DNA of 64,000 nucleotides from QWQI01 sp964608915 (GTDB lineage: Bacteria > Planctomycetota > Planctomycetia > Isosphaerales > Isosphaeraceae). This document shows positions 10,077 through 18,080 of this stretch, in pieces (position 1 is the stretch's first letter; each line of letters opens with the position of its first letter). The notes below the pieces were generated by a model. The model was not told where the DNA came from and made no database searches. It worked only from the letters and a program-made list of their open reading frames with translations. Location: contig CAZSQA010000004.1 of the NCBI GenBank assembly GCA_964608915.1, positions 194,661 through 258,660 of the forward strand, written 5' to 3'. Both the position numbers and the translations under genes were made by a program.

Positions 10077-11195
10077 ATGAAGCACATCTTGTTCGCTACC
10101 GTGTTGATCTGGCTCGCACCTGGCCGAAGCCATTCCGCGGATCCGGTCGTCCGGGACGTTTCCGGTCTGCTCGTTCCCGTCATTCAGAAGAACGACGTTC
10201 CCGGAATGTCGGTCGTCGTCGTTCGTCACGGCCAGACGGTCGCCAGCGGTTTCGCGGGCGTGAGATCTCGAGGCAAGGCGGAGAAAATCGCCGCCGACGA
10301 TCGTTTCCATATCGGCTCCGACACCAAGGCCATGACGGCCATGCTTTGCGGCATTCTCGTCGACGAGGGAAAGTTGAAGTGGGATCAGACACTCGGCGAG
10401 ACCTTCCCCGAACTCAGGAAATCGATGAATCCCGAGTATCAGGCCGTCACGCTCGAACAGCTTCTGACGCATCGTGGCGGTGCCCCTGGCCAGCTCGAAA
10501 ATGGGCCTGTCTGGGGAAAGCTCTGGAAGCACAAGGGCACACCCACAAGTGCCCGTAAGCTGGTACTCACGAGTGTCACCTCTGCAAAGCCCGAAGCGAC
10601 CCCTGGGACGAAATTCATCTATTCGAACGCGGGCTACGCGATCGCCGGGCACATGGCCGAGAAAGTGACCGGCAAATCCTGGGAAAGCCTGATGCGCGAA
10701 AAGGTGTTCGCTCCGCTGGGTATGAAGACCGCCGGATTCGGCGCGCCTGGAGTCGCCGGGAAAAACGATCACCCTCGTGGCCACGGCGTGGCGGGATCCC
10801 CTGTCGAACCTGGCCCTGGTGCCGACAATCCCGTCGCCATCGGTCCTGCCGGAATTGTCCACTGTTCGGTCGAAGACTGGGCCAAATTCGTCGCTGCCAA
10901 CCTTCCTGGCTCAAAGAACGAACTCGTCAAACCCGAAACGCTGAAAAAACTGCACACTCCCGCCGAAGGCGAGCCGAAATATGCGATGGGCTGGGGGATC
11001 GCGGACAACCAGCCCTGGGCGGGCGGCCCAGCTTTGACCCACGCGGGCAGCAACACGATGTGGTACGCAGTGGCCTGGCTCGCGCCGGCGAAAGACTTCG
11101 CCGTGCTCGTCGCCTGCAACACGGCCAACCCCAAAGCCTGTAACGACGCCGTCCTCGCACTCATTTCCGATGAGTTCAAGGCCGGCGGGAAATAA
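10077..11195 (+). CDS. Secreted serine hydrolase, beta-lactamase/class C penicillin-binding fold
   Basis: A 372-residue protein with an N-terminal signal peptide (hydrophobic ILFATVLIWLAPG, cleavage likely near residue 21). The family's catalytic set is present: SDTK as the SxxK nucleophile-base pair in FHIGSDTKAMTAM, YSN as the YxN tyrosine, and HAG in place of KTG near the C-terminus. Relatives include esterases, D-aminopeptidases and penicillin-binding proteins; planctomycetes have many copies annotated simply as serine hydrolase. Expected location is the periplasm. It is convergent with the BMC operon and probably unrelated to it. Confidence 0.88.
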   Translation: MKHILFATVLIWLAPGRSHSADPVVRDVSGLLVPVIQKNDVPGMSVVVVRHGQTVASGFAGVRSRGKAEKIAADDRFHIGSDTKAMTAMLCGILVDEGKLKWDQTLGETFPELRKSMNPEYQAVTLEQLLTHRGGAPGQLENGPVWGKLWKHKGTPTSARKLVLTSVTSAKPEATPGTKFIYSNAGYAIAGHMAEKVTGKSWESLMREKVFAPLGMKTAGFGAPGVAGKNDHPRGHGVAGSPVEPGPGADNPVAIGPAGIVHCSVEDWAKFVAANLPGSKNELVKPETLKKLHTPAEGEPKYAMGWGIADNQPWAGGPALTHAGSNTMWYAVAWLAPAKDFAVLVACNTANPKACNDAVLALISDEFKAGGK

Positions 11196-11374
11196 TCGAC
11201 CGATCTTGCCATCAGGGTGGAAAGTGCGCGGACGAACCGCGTCGATCGCGCACATCATTCGGCCGGACGATTTCACCGGTCCGATCGCGATGGGATCGAA
11301 TCGGTGTCACCCGGAGATCGTGTCCTCGGACAGGTGCGAAATTCGAAGTCTCCCTGTCCAGGATCACTCGATCA

Positions 11375-12664
11375 TTATCCCAGTCCCAACCTCTTCCGGT
11401 GGTACGCCAGCCGCTCGACCGCCGACATCTTCGCGAAGTCGGGGTAAACCGATTGGGCGACGGCCACCGGGGCCAGTTCGAAGGCTTTCGGCGCGGGTTT
11501 CGGGGCGCATGTGCCAGCGCCTGCACAGCCGCAGCCGCAGTCTTTTTTGACCGCAGGGGCGTTCGAAGTCGCGGTCGACGCTGATGTCGGCGTCAACCTG
11601 CCCGACGGAACCGGCACGCTGGCCGTCGATTTCGTTCCGGCGTATGACGATGCCGTATCCGTGCGCTGAAGGTCCTGCTCCAGCGGGCGATGCGGGCGGA
11701 TGCCCAGCTTGCCCAGTACTGCGTGATAGGCCTTGACGGCTTCGGCTGGGGCGATCAGGCCGTCGGCGATGAGCCGCAGGAACTGAATGAACGCCAGTTG
11801 ATTCTCGGCGTTGTTGATCTTTCGGCCGTAAAGGGCGACCTTCGCACCGGCCTGTTTCGCGTCCCAGAGCATGTCGAAGGCATCGAACGTCGTGCCGGCC
11901 GAACCGCCAAGAATGCCGACGACGAGCGAACTGTCGTAGTTGCGCAGCTCTTCGACCGCTTTGCGGCCATGATATACGATTTTGAGAAACTGTGGCCGGC
12001 CTGCCGGAGCGACGCCCGCGAGCATCCGGGCGATCATGTCGTTCAGGTATCCGGGCAGTACGTCGCCTGGAATCCGGCCGGGCACGTTCGGGTCAAAAAC
12101 TTCCAGGAAGTAGTGGAAACCCTTGCGTTCGGCTTCTTCGCGGAAGCGGTGGAAAGCTTCCAGAGTCGGCAAATCGTCGTTGAGCGTATTATTGAACGTG
12201 ACGGAATAGAGCCCGAGATTCGCCCCAAGCGAACGCTCTTCCGGCGCACAATCCAGGTGGCCGCACTGTGCGTGGTCCAGGCTCGCCGTTCGGAACGGCC
12301 GGGCGGCCTCTTTCGCATAGGTCGAACCACGTGCCAGGTGGACGTCGGTCGTGTCGTTGGCACGAATCGCGGGGGTAACGTGCGAGTGCTCGAACATGCG
12401 TTCTTCGAGCGTCAACCGGTGATTGGAGCTGACGGACATCAGCATGATATCGACCAGGCCCTGATGCGTAATGCGCCGCATGAGGTCGCGGTATTCTTCC
12501 AGCGAACGGAAGCGGGCTTCGCCGGCGTGCGTTTCGGGGCTCTTGCCAGGCGAGCCGATGCCGAAGGCCATGTCGGCATCCTTGGCGTCGGCCAGGATGA
12601 AGACGTCGGCATCAGGATTGGCCGACAGCTGGGCGAGCTTCTGGTCGAGAGACTTAACGGCCAC
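11375..12664 (-). CDS. BMC-associated class I aldolase-like TIM-barrel protein with Cys cluster and C-terminal targeting helix
   Basis: A 429-residue protein, last gene of the BMC operon. Residues about 40-340 look like a DeoC/LacD/DhnA-type class I aldolase barrel: FLKIVYHGRKAVEEL offers a candidate Schiff-base lysine, and GILGGSAGTTFDAFDML with AKVALYGRKIN is the typical end of the barrel. A Ser/Thr/Pro-rich linker follows, then a cysteine cluster (CGCGCAGAGTC, about 371-385), a second linker and a terminal amphipathic helix (MSAVERLAYHRKRLG) that resembles an encapsulation peptide. Its start overlaps the dehydrogenase gene by 11 bases. The reaction is unknown; a second aldolase acting on lumen substrates is possible. 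Confidence 0.6.
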   Translation of the reverse strand: MAVKSLDQKLAQLSANPDADVFILADAKDADMAFGIGSPGKSPETHAGEARFRSLEEYRDLMRRITHQGLVDIMLMSVSSNHRLTLEERMFEHSHVTPAIRANDTTDVHLARGSTYAKEAARPFRTASLDHAQCGHLDCAPEERSLGANLGLYSVTFNNTLNDDLPTLEAFHRFREEAERKGFHYFLEVFDPNVPGRIPGDVLPGYLNDMIARMLAGVAPAGRPQFLKIVYHGRKAVEELRNYDSSLVVGILGGSAGTTFDAFDMLWDAKQAGAKVALYGRKINNAENQLAFIQFLRLIADGLIAPAEAVKAYHAVLGKLGIRPHRPLEQDLQRTDTASSYAGTKSTASVPVPSGRLTPTSASTATSNAPAVKKDCGCGCAGAGTCAPKPAPKAFELAPVAVAQSVYPDFAKMSAVERLAYHRKRLGLG

Positions 12665-13733
12665 TGATGGTGCCTCCGCCTGAGATCGTGACGCGTGGCT
12701 TGTTGCCGGCCGGGCCGGACTGAGTCACACGCGGGCCGGACGAAGCGTCCGTTGACGACTTCGCAGCGACGACGGCCGAGCCGGAAATCGGCTTGCGGGC
12801 ATCCGGGAAGGTCTTGAGCACTTCGGCGATCGTGCCCTTGAGGACTTCGCCGGAGGCCTTCAGGGCCGTCAGCTCACGTGGTGTCAGGTCGATTTCGACG
12901 ACACCTCGAACTCCGCCAGCGCCGACGATCGAAGGCACGCTCAAGGCGACGTCCGAGATCCCGTAGGCGCCGTTCAGAACGGTCGCGACGGGCAGAATAC
13001 GTCGGCTGTCCAAAGCCACGGCCTGCACGACTTCGCGGATCGAGATGCCGACGGCGAAACCTGCCCCGCCCTTCAGCTTGATCACTTCCGCGCCGCTGCC
13101 GCGTGTGCGTTTGAAAAGCTCTTCGGCCTTTTGATTGCACCAGCCGGGGTATTTGTCCAGCGGCAATCCGGCGGCCTGAGCGACGGACCAGGCGGGTACC
13201 ATGCTGTCGCCATGCTCGCCGTAAATCGTGGCCGTCACTTGCGTCGGTGGCAGATTCAAATCAGCCGCGATCAGGCTGCGGAACCGGGCCGAATCGAGCA
13301 TCGTGCCCAGGCCGATCACCTGCGCCGGCGGCAGGTTCAGACGCTTCTGGGCAAAATAGGTGAGCACATCGACCGGGTTCGACACGACGACGACGACCGC
13401 GCCGGGTTTGATGCCCGCCGAATGCACCTGGCCAAGGATGTTCAGGAACAGTTCGGTGTTGCGGTTGATCAGATCCAGCCGGGATTCGTCGGGTTTGCGT
13501 CTCAGGCCCGCAGTGATGACGATGATATCTGACTGGGCCACGGCTTCGTATCCGCTGGCGCGGATGCGCTGATCGGCGACCAGCGAAGAGCCGTGCAGGA
13601 TGTCGAGCGCCTCGCCCTTGACCTTGTCGCCGATGTCGATGAGCGTGATGTCGCTGACCACGCCGCCGCACTGCAGGGCAAAGGCCGTGCTTGACCCGAC
13701 CAATCCGCCGCCGCCGATAATGCTCACATGCAT
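12654..13733 (-). CDS. Lactate/malate dehydrogenase of the BMC operon, with C-terminal extension
   Basis: A 359-residue NAD-dependent 2-hydroxyacid dehydrogenase of the L-lactate/malate family. The Rossmann loop IIGGGGLVGSS opens the protein, DSARFR carries D147 and R150, and GEHGDS carries the catalytic histidine (H174). The residue that separates lactate from malate dehydrogenases (Gln in lactate enzymes, Arg in malate enzymes) is R79 in TAGLRRKP. The C-terminus runs about 45 residues past the family end as a flexible tail with two PRVT repeats, perhaps for organelle targeting. In the BMC it could link lactate to pyruvate or recycle NAD; the actual substrate is uncertain. Confidence 0.85.
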   Translation of the reverse strand: MHVSIIGGGGLVGSSTAFALQCGGVVSDITLIDIGDKVKGEALDILHGSSLVADQRIRASGYEAVAQSDIIVITAGLRRKPDESRLDLINRNTELFLNILGQVHSAGIKPGAVVVVVSNPVDVLTYFAQKRLNLPPAQVIGLGTMLDSARFRSLIAADLNLPPTQVTATIYGEHGDSMVPAWSVAQAAGLPLDKYPGWCNQKAEELFKRTRGSGAEVIKLKGGAGFAVGISIREVVQAVALDSRRILPVATVLNGAYGISDVALSVPSIVGAGGVRGVVEIDLTPRELTALKASGEVLKGTIAEVLKTFPDARKPISGSAVVAAKSSTDASSGPRVTQSGPAGNKPRVTISGGGTISGR

Positions 13734-13769
13734 CGCCTGGTTCTCCCTTCGAATGTCACTTCGGTCGGC

Positions 13770-14741
13770 TTATTTCGTCGCGGCCAGGGCCGCCAGCACT
13801 TGATCGGTCACGGTATGGACGAGCTTGTCGAACTGATCCGGGCTCAGGTTCGCGGCCGGAGCAGGAGCGGAAGCCGCCCCGCCGCCCGAAATGGCCTTCA
13901 CGACAGCGTCGACCAGGGCGCTGGTATTGGCGTCGCAAGCCGGGGCCGTGCTGCCCAGTTCCGCCTGCTGACGCGGGTGAAGGAAGGCATGGGGCTGGGG
14001 TTCGAAATCGGTATAGCCCTTCTGGAACAGGCTATTGGCGCACAGGTCGCAGTTTTCCAGGCCCTTCTCCAGGCGGACGTCACGAATGCCGAGGTTCGGC
14101 TTGATCTTGATCAGCTCGGCGGCCTTGGCGTCGGAGTAGTACTGGACCGGCCCCAACTGCCGGGCCAGCAGCAGAATACGGCAATAGGCGTCGATAATTT
14201 CTGTTTTGAAGTAGGCGTCCTGAAGGTCGGAGCCGGCCGTCACTGTGCCGTGGTTGGCCAGCAGGATCGTGTCCGTATCCTTCACATAGGGGATGATCGT
14301 ATCAGCGAACGTTTGCGTGCCGGGGGTTTCGTAGGGCGCGATGGCCACTTCGCCCAGAAACACTTCGAATTCCGGCATGGTGCACTTGGGGATCGGCTCA
14401 TGGGCGACAGCGAAGGCCGTGGCGTGGGGCGGATGGCAGTGGACGACCGAACGGACGTCGGGCCGGGTCTTCATGATCGTCAGGTGCAGTAGAATTTCGC
14501 TGGACCGCTTCTTCTTGCCTGAAACCTGCTTGCCGTCGAGGTCGACGATACAGAGATCATCGGGCTTCATGTAGCCCTTGCTCACCCGCGTGGGCGTGCA
14601 CAGAACGCGGTTTTCGTCGAGCCGGAAGGAAATGTTGCCGTCGTTGGCGGCCGCGAAGCCCTTGGCATAGACGCGGCGACCGATTTCGCACATTTCCTCG
14701 CGCAGTTTCCATTCGTTGAACTGTCCGCTTGCGTAAGCCAT
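13770..14741 (-). CDS. Class II aldolase (L-fuculose/rhamnulose-1-phosphate aldolase type) with two C-terminal targeting-like helices
   Basis: A 323-residue zinc aldolase expected to cleave L-fuculose or L-rhamnulose 1-phosphate to dihydroxyacetone phosphate and L-lactaldehyde. The zinc histidines are visible in VVHCHPPHATA (H101, H103) and LLANHGT (H164), with an acidic residue in MPEFEVF as candidate base. The catalytic domain ends near residue 225. The added 100 residues hold CDLC (C231, C234), a helix near 273-285 (SALVDAVVKAI), an Ala/Pro linker and a final helix near 299-321 (SPDQFDKLVHTVTDQVLAAL) of encapsulation-peptide type. In Planctopirus (Planctomyces) limnophila the equivalent aldolase is sent into the compartment by its C-terminal peptide. 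Confidence 0.9.
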   Translation of the reverse strand: MAYASGQFNEWKLREEMCEIGRRVYAKGFAAANDGNISFRLDENRVLCTPTRVSKGYMKPDDLCIVDLDGKQVSGKKKRSSEILLHLTIMKTRPDVRSVVHCHPPHATAFAVAHEPIPKCTMPEFEVFLGEVAIAPYETPGTQTFADTIIPYVKDTDTILLANHGTVTAGSDLQDAYFKTEIIDAYCRILLLARQLGPVQYYSDAKAAELIKIKPNLGIRDVRLEKGLENCDLCANSLFQKGYTDFEPQPHAFLHPRQQAELGSTAPACDANTSALVDAVVKAISGGGAASAPAPAANLSPDQFDKLVHTVTDQVLAALAATK

Positions 14742-14826
14742 GGTCTCGTTCTCCTCGTGCTATGGCCTTCGTATCGGCCGGATTCCTGTGTGATCTTGTG
14801 TTTCGCGGATTCGTCGGAGATTCTTG

Positions 14827-15105
14827 TCAGAGATGAAGGTCGTCCAGAATGCAGGCGCAGTAGGCGTCGATCGGCGTCTTGACCTTTCCGAAGGGATTGG
14901 CCGCCTCGCGACCTTCGGAAAGGCCGATCAGGTCGCCCGGCCGTGCACCCAGAGGGTCGAAAACGACCAGCTCCTCGCCACGCGTGGCGGAGCCTTCGAT
15001 CAACGCGGCTTTCGTCATGGGGCGGACGATGATCCAGGCCCCGGGCTTGAGTGACGGATGGGCGCTGGCCAGTGTCACGCGGCCGACGACTTCGGCGATC
15101 CTCAT
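14827..15105 (-). CDS. BMC pentameric shell vertex protein (EutN/CcmL family), copy 1
   Basis: A 92-residue pentamer-forming shell protein that caps vertices of the microcompartment. Family marks are the N-terminal strand MRIAEVVGRVT, the GAWIIVRP segment, VVFDPLGARPGDLIGL in the middle, and PIDAYCACILDDL at the end. It overlaps the upstream 269-residue gene by four bases, so the two are probably co-translated. It is one of three pentamer paralogues in this operon; their N-terminal strands and loops differ, which suggests separate roles. Confidence 0.93.
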   Translation of the reverse strand: MRIAEVVGRVTLASAHPSLKPGAWIIVRPMTKAALIEGSATRGEELVVFDPLGARPGDLIGLSEGREAANPFGKVKTPIDAYCACILDDLHL

Positions 15106-15911
15106 GACCGGGCCTCCTTCACGAAGTACGGTGAATCCGTCGCAATCGATTTCGATGGCTGTACACCCAGGGCCCGCCAGGCACGATAGATCTGGCGGCT
15201 TTCATGGATCGGCAGCCGGGCCGGTTCGATCACCAGACACCGCGGGGCGAATTCGGACACGATGCGTTCGACATCGGCAGATGCCTGAACCTGGGCCGCT
15301 CGAACCCCCTGGCGAATGAGCCACCAGAGAGCATGAGCCGCCGACTGCGCCAACACGGCCAGATGGCCTGCAGGCTGCGTTTCGATCCATCCGGCAGCTG
15401 CTTCGGCAGCCGCGTCGAAGCCGATCCAGCCTTCACCCCCGCGGCCGATGAGCATGCTCTCGAGCGACTGAGCCTGAGGACTGTCGCAAAGCCTTACCAC
15501 GGCCCATTCACCCGCGATGACGGGGTTCGGCGAACCCATGCTGGAGGCGTTGGAAATACGGACGGCGACACCGCGCTTACGCAGAATCTCACGTGCCAGG
15601 GGCGTGACGACCGTCGAGGGCGTCGTGACGATCTGGCGGGTCGATTCAGGCAACGAAACGGCATGACGTTCCAGCAGCAGTTTGCCGGGGAAGGCGACGA
15701 TCGAATCGTCCTTGACTGTGCCAATTCCCTGCAATGAACCGATCCGCGAACCGATCCGCATTCCGTCAGAATGCAGGGCCGAAGGGCGAACTGCCGGCTG
15801 GGCAGCGGATCCCGCCATTTCACGAAGTACCGCCATGACGGCCGCTGAAACATCGGCGGCGGATGGGTCGGAAATTCCGGTGAATTGCGGGGTTGCCGAA
15901 GCACGGCTCAT
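15102..15911 (-). CDS. BMC-operon protein of unknown function with N-terminal helix
   Basis: A 269-residue protein locked into the operon by four-base overlaps on both sides. An N-terminal helix (ADVSAAVMAVLREMAG, about 18-34) followed by an Ala/Pro stretch resembles an encapsulation peptide, so it may be a lumen protein. The middle has TTPSTVVTPLAREILRKRG, a pattern also met in the N-terminal regions of EutT/EutQ-type compartment proteins. The last 100 residues (AGHLAVLAQSAAHALWWLI, then GVRAAQV) faintly recall the RpiB/LacA isomerase fold. Neither resemblance is strong enough for a function. Confidence 0.6.
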   Translation of the reverse strand: MSRASATPQFTGISDPSAADVSAAVMAVLREMAGSAAQPAVRPSALHSDGMRIGSRIGSLQGIGTVKDDSIVAFPGKLLLERHAVSLPESTRQIVTTPSTVVTPLAREILRKRGVAVRISNASSMGSPNPVIAGEWAVVRLCDSPQAQSLESMLIGRGGEGWIGFDAAAEAAAGWIETQPAGHLAVLAQSAAHALWWLIRQGVRAAQVQASADVERIVSEFAPRCLVIEPARLPIHESRQIYRAWRALGVQPSKSIATDSPYFVKEARS

Positions 15912-16168
15912 GGGCGATCGTCAGGCAACGCCATGACGCTCCATCGGCCGGGGGTGGTTCGCCCGAGTTCGGTCTGCAGCAGAGCACCGTCTGAGGTCAA
16001 CAGGACGACTTGCCCGCGACCGGCACCAAGACGGTCGAAGGCGAGGACCGGTTCGCCGTCGTCTTTGCCTTCGCGGTTGATGGGCTGGACGACGAGCAGC
16101 CGCTGCCCTTCGAAGGAAGGGTGCTTCACCGTCGCCGTCGCTGAACCCAACACCAGACCCAACTGCAT
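15908..16168 (-). CDS. BMC pentameric shell vertex protein (EutN/CcmL family), copy 2
   Basis: An 86-residue vertex protein. MQLGLVLGSATATVKHPSF is the family's N-terminal strand and loop, LLVVQPI the next strand, and VLAFDRLGAGRGQVVLL the conserved middle. Its C-terminus (WSVMALPDDRP) departs from the usual ending with an acidic residue pair. It overlaps the downstream 269-residue gene by four bases. It lies between the aldehyde dehydrogenase and the unknown gene. Confidence 0.9.
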   Translation of the reverse strand: MQLGLVLGSATATVKHPSFEGQRLLVVQPINREGKDDGEPVLAFDRLGAGRGQVVLLTSDGALLQTELGRTTPGRWSVMALPDDRP

Positions 16169-16226
16169 GATTCGACTCGATGGATACCCGGTTACGTTTC
16201 TGTGTCACAAAGCAGGCGACCGCGGA

Positions 16227-17651
16227 TCAGATGAACCGCATCGCCCCGACGATCGTCGAACGCCGCCTTCGCGTGAACGTGCGGGGCACGGTGATGCCTT
16301 CGCCCGTGGGGCCTGCGATCGAAAACGACGCCTGCCCTGCCCCGCCCAGGCCGAGGCCGTCGGTGCTCGGGCCATTGACGACGAAGATCGTGCATTCCAT
16401 GACTTTGCCCATCCGGCTCATCACTTCGGTATCGCGAGAGTGCAGGATCGCCGTGTGGCCGTAGCCGTGCTCGCTGGACTTCGCCAGGGCGATCGCCCGG
16501 TCGACGTCGGCCACCCGCACGAACGGCAGGAACGGCATCATCTGCTCCGTCTGCACAAAGGGGTGGTTTTCGTCTGTCTCTCCATACAGCACCTGCGTGC
16601 CGGCAGGAACGGTGAACCCGGCGGCCTTGGCGAGAACGGCGGCATCGCGGCCGATCAGGTCCTTGTTCAAGTGGGGCTTGCCGTCGGATCCGACCGGGAA
16701 AGCAGCGGCCGTGAGCGCCTGAACCTGCTGATGGCTCAGGCGGAAGCCGCCGTGCCGGCTCATGGCGTCCATCAGCTTGTCGAAGATTTCGGCCACGGCG
16801 AAGACCTGCTTTTCGCCGATGCACAGGAGGTTATTGTCATACGATGCCCCCTTCACGATCGCGGCAGCGGCTTTGTCGAGATCGGCCGTGGCGTCGACCA
16901 CGACGGGCGGATTGCCCGGCCCGGCGACGATCGCCCGCTTCTTGCTGGCAAGTGCCGCCCTGGCCACGAACGGGCCGCCAGTGACGACCAGCAGCGAAAC
17001 GCCACGATGGTCGAACAGAGCCTGAGCCGATTCGAGCGTCGGCGGATCGATGATCGTCAGCAGGTTGTCGATTCCGATCGCCTTGCGGATCGCGGCATTG
17101 AAACGACGAACACCTTCAGCGGCGATCTTCGCCCCCGAAGGGTGGGCATTGAACACGACGGCGTTCCCGGCGGCCAGCATGTTGATGGCATTGCAGGCCA
17201 GCGTGGGCAAGCTGTGCGTAACGGGCGTGATCGCGCCGATGACGCCGAATGGGGCGTGATCGGTCAGGGCCACGCCCAGGTCGCCGGTCTCGATGTCGGT
17301 TTTGATGTCTTCCACGCCCTGAACGAACTGGAGCACGACGGCGAGCTTCTCGATCTTGTGATCCAGCCGGCCGATACCTGTCTCTTCAAGTTCGGCTTTG
17401 CCGAGTTCTTCAGCTTGATCCTTGCACATTCTGCGAATCAGCTCGACGGCGGTTTTGCGATCGCCCAGCGGTCTCTTCTTGAACTGGGAGAATGCTTCTG
17501 TCGCAGCGGTGACAGCTTCGTCGACCGTAGCGAAAACGCCGAGCCGGTCTGGCCGATTCGGCGGCACGATCGCAGCCCCGGGGCCGGCCGGGCCCATCTG
17601 GGACAAGACTTCCTGGACCACGCTGCGAATGAGTTCGGGATTGATTTGCAT
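16227..17651 (-). CDS. CoA-acylating aldehyde dehydrogenase (PduP/EutE-like) with N-terminal encapsulation peptide
   Basis: A 474-residue enzyme expected to oxidise lactaldehyde to lactyl-CoA inside the compartment, using NAD and CoA. The catalytic cysteine lies in YDNNLLCIGEKQ at about residue 278, matching acylating aldehyde dehydrogenases of BMCs. The N-terminal helix INPELIRSVVQEVLSQMG followed by a Gly/Pro/Ala linker is a textbook encapsulation peptide. The ending INPRTFTRRRR-like segment (VPRTFTRRRR) is also usual. It is flanked by two pentamer genes. The product would feed PduL and then acetate kinase. Confidence 0.94.
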   Translation of the reverse strand: MQINPELIRSVVQEVLSQMGPAGPGAAIVPPNRPDRLGVFATVDEAVTAATEAFSQFKKRPLGDRKTAVELIRRMCKDQAEELGKAELEETGIGRLDHKIEKLAVVLQFVQGVEDIKTDIETGDLGVALTDHAPFGVIGAITPVTHSLPTLACNAINMLAAGNAVVFNAHPSGAKIAAEGVRRFNAAIRKAIGIDNLLTIIDPPTLESAQALFDHRGVSLLVVTGGPFVARAALASKKRAIVAGPGNPPVVVDATADLDKAAAAIVKGASYDNNLLCIGEKQVFAVAEIFDKLMDAMSRHGGFRLSHQQVQALTAAAFPVGSDGKPHLNKDLIGRDAAVLAKAAGFTVPAGTQVLYGETDENHPFVQTEQMMPFLPFVRVADVDRAIALAKSSEHGYGHTAILHSRDTEVMSRMGKVMECTIFVVNGPSTDGLGLGGAGQASFSIAGPTGEGITVPRTFTRRRRSTIVGAMRFI

Positions 17652-17716
17652 GATCCGATTCGCTTTCCGTCAGGTTCCGTCAAATGGGACGAGAGATTTC
17701 GATGGGATTCGAGCGG

Positions 17717-18040
17717 TCAGCCCGGGCCGGACGCGTCGTCGCGGAAGATTACCTGGCCTTCGACATCCACCTGGTCGACGAGTCCGATGATGACCGCGTC
17801 GATCGGCAGCTTGTCGGTCTCGGGCGTGAGCCGGGCGCTGGAGCCCTGGCACAACAGGACCATCTGGCCGACTCCGGCGCCGAGTGGATCGACCGTCACG
17901 AACGTCCTGCCGGTCGGCACGAGTTTGCTCCGATCGGCGGGATCGATCCGATACGGCTCGACCAGCAGCAGCTTATGGCCGGTCATCGACGCGACTTTCT
18001 GCGTGGCGACGATGGAACCGATGACTTTGGCCACGAACAT
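17717..18040 (-). CDS. BMC pentameric shell vertex protein (EutN/CcmL family), copy 3
   Basis: A 107-residue vertex protein, the longest of the three. MFVAKVIGSIVATQK, KLLLVEPY, TFVTVDPLGAGVGQMVLL and LPIDAVIIGLVDQV are the four conserved family blocks in order. An acidic tail of about 15 residues follows the fold. It sits between acetate kinase and the aldehyde dehydrogenase. Confidence 0.94.
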   Translation of the reverse strand: MFVAKVIGSIVATQKVASMTGHKLLLVEPYRIDPADRSKLVPTGRTFVTVDPLGAGVGQMVLLCQGSSARLTPETDKLPIDAVIIGLVDQVDVEGQVIFRDDASGPG

Positions 18041-18080
18041 TCCGATAGGTCCTTTTCCGATTCAGGCTCAGTCGCTCTTG

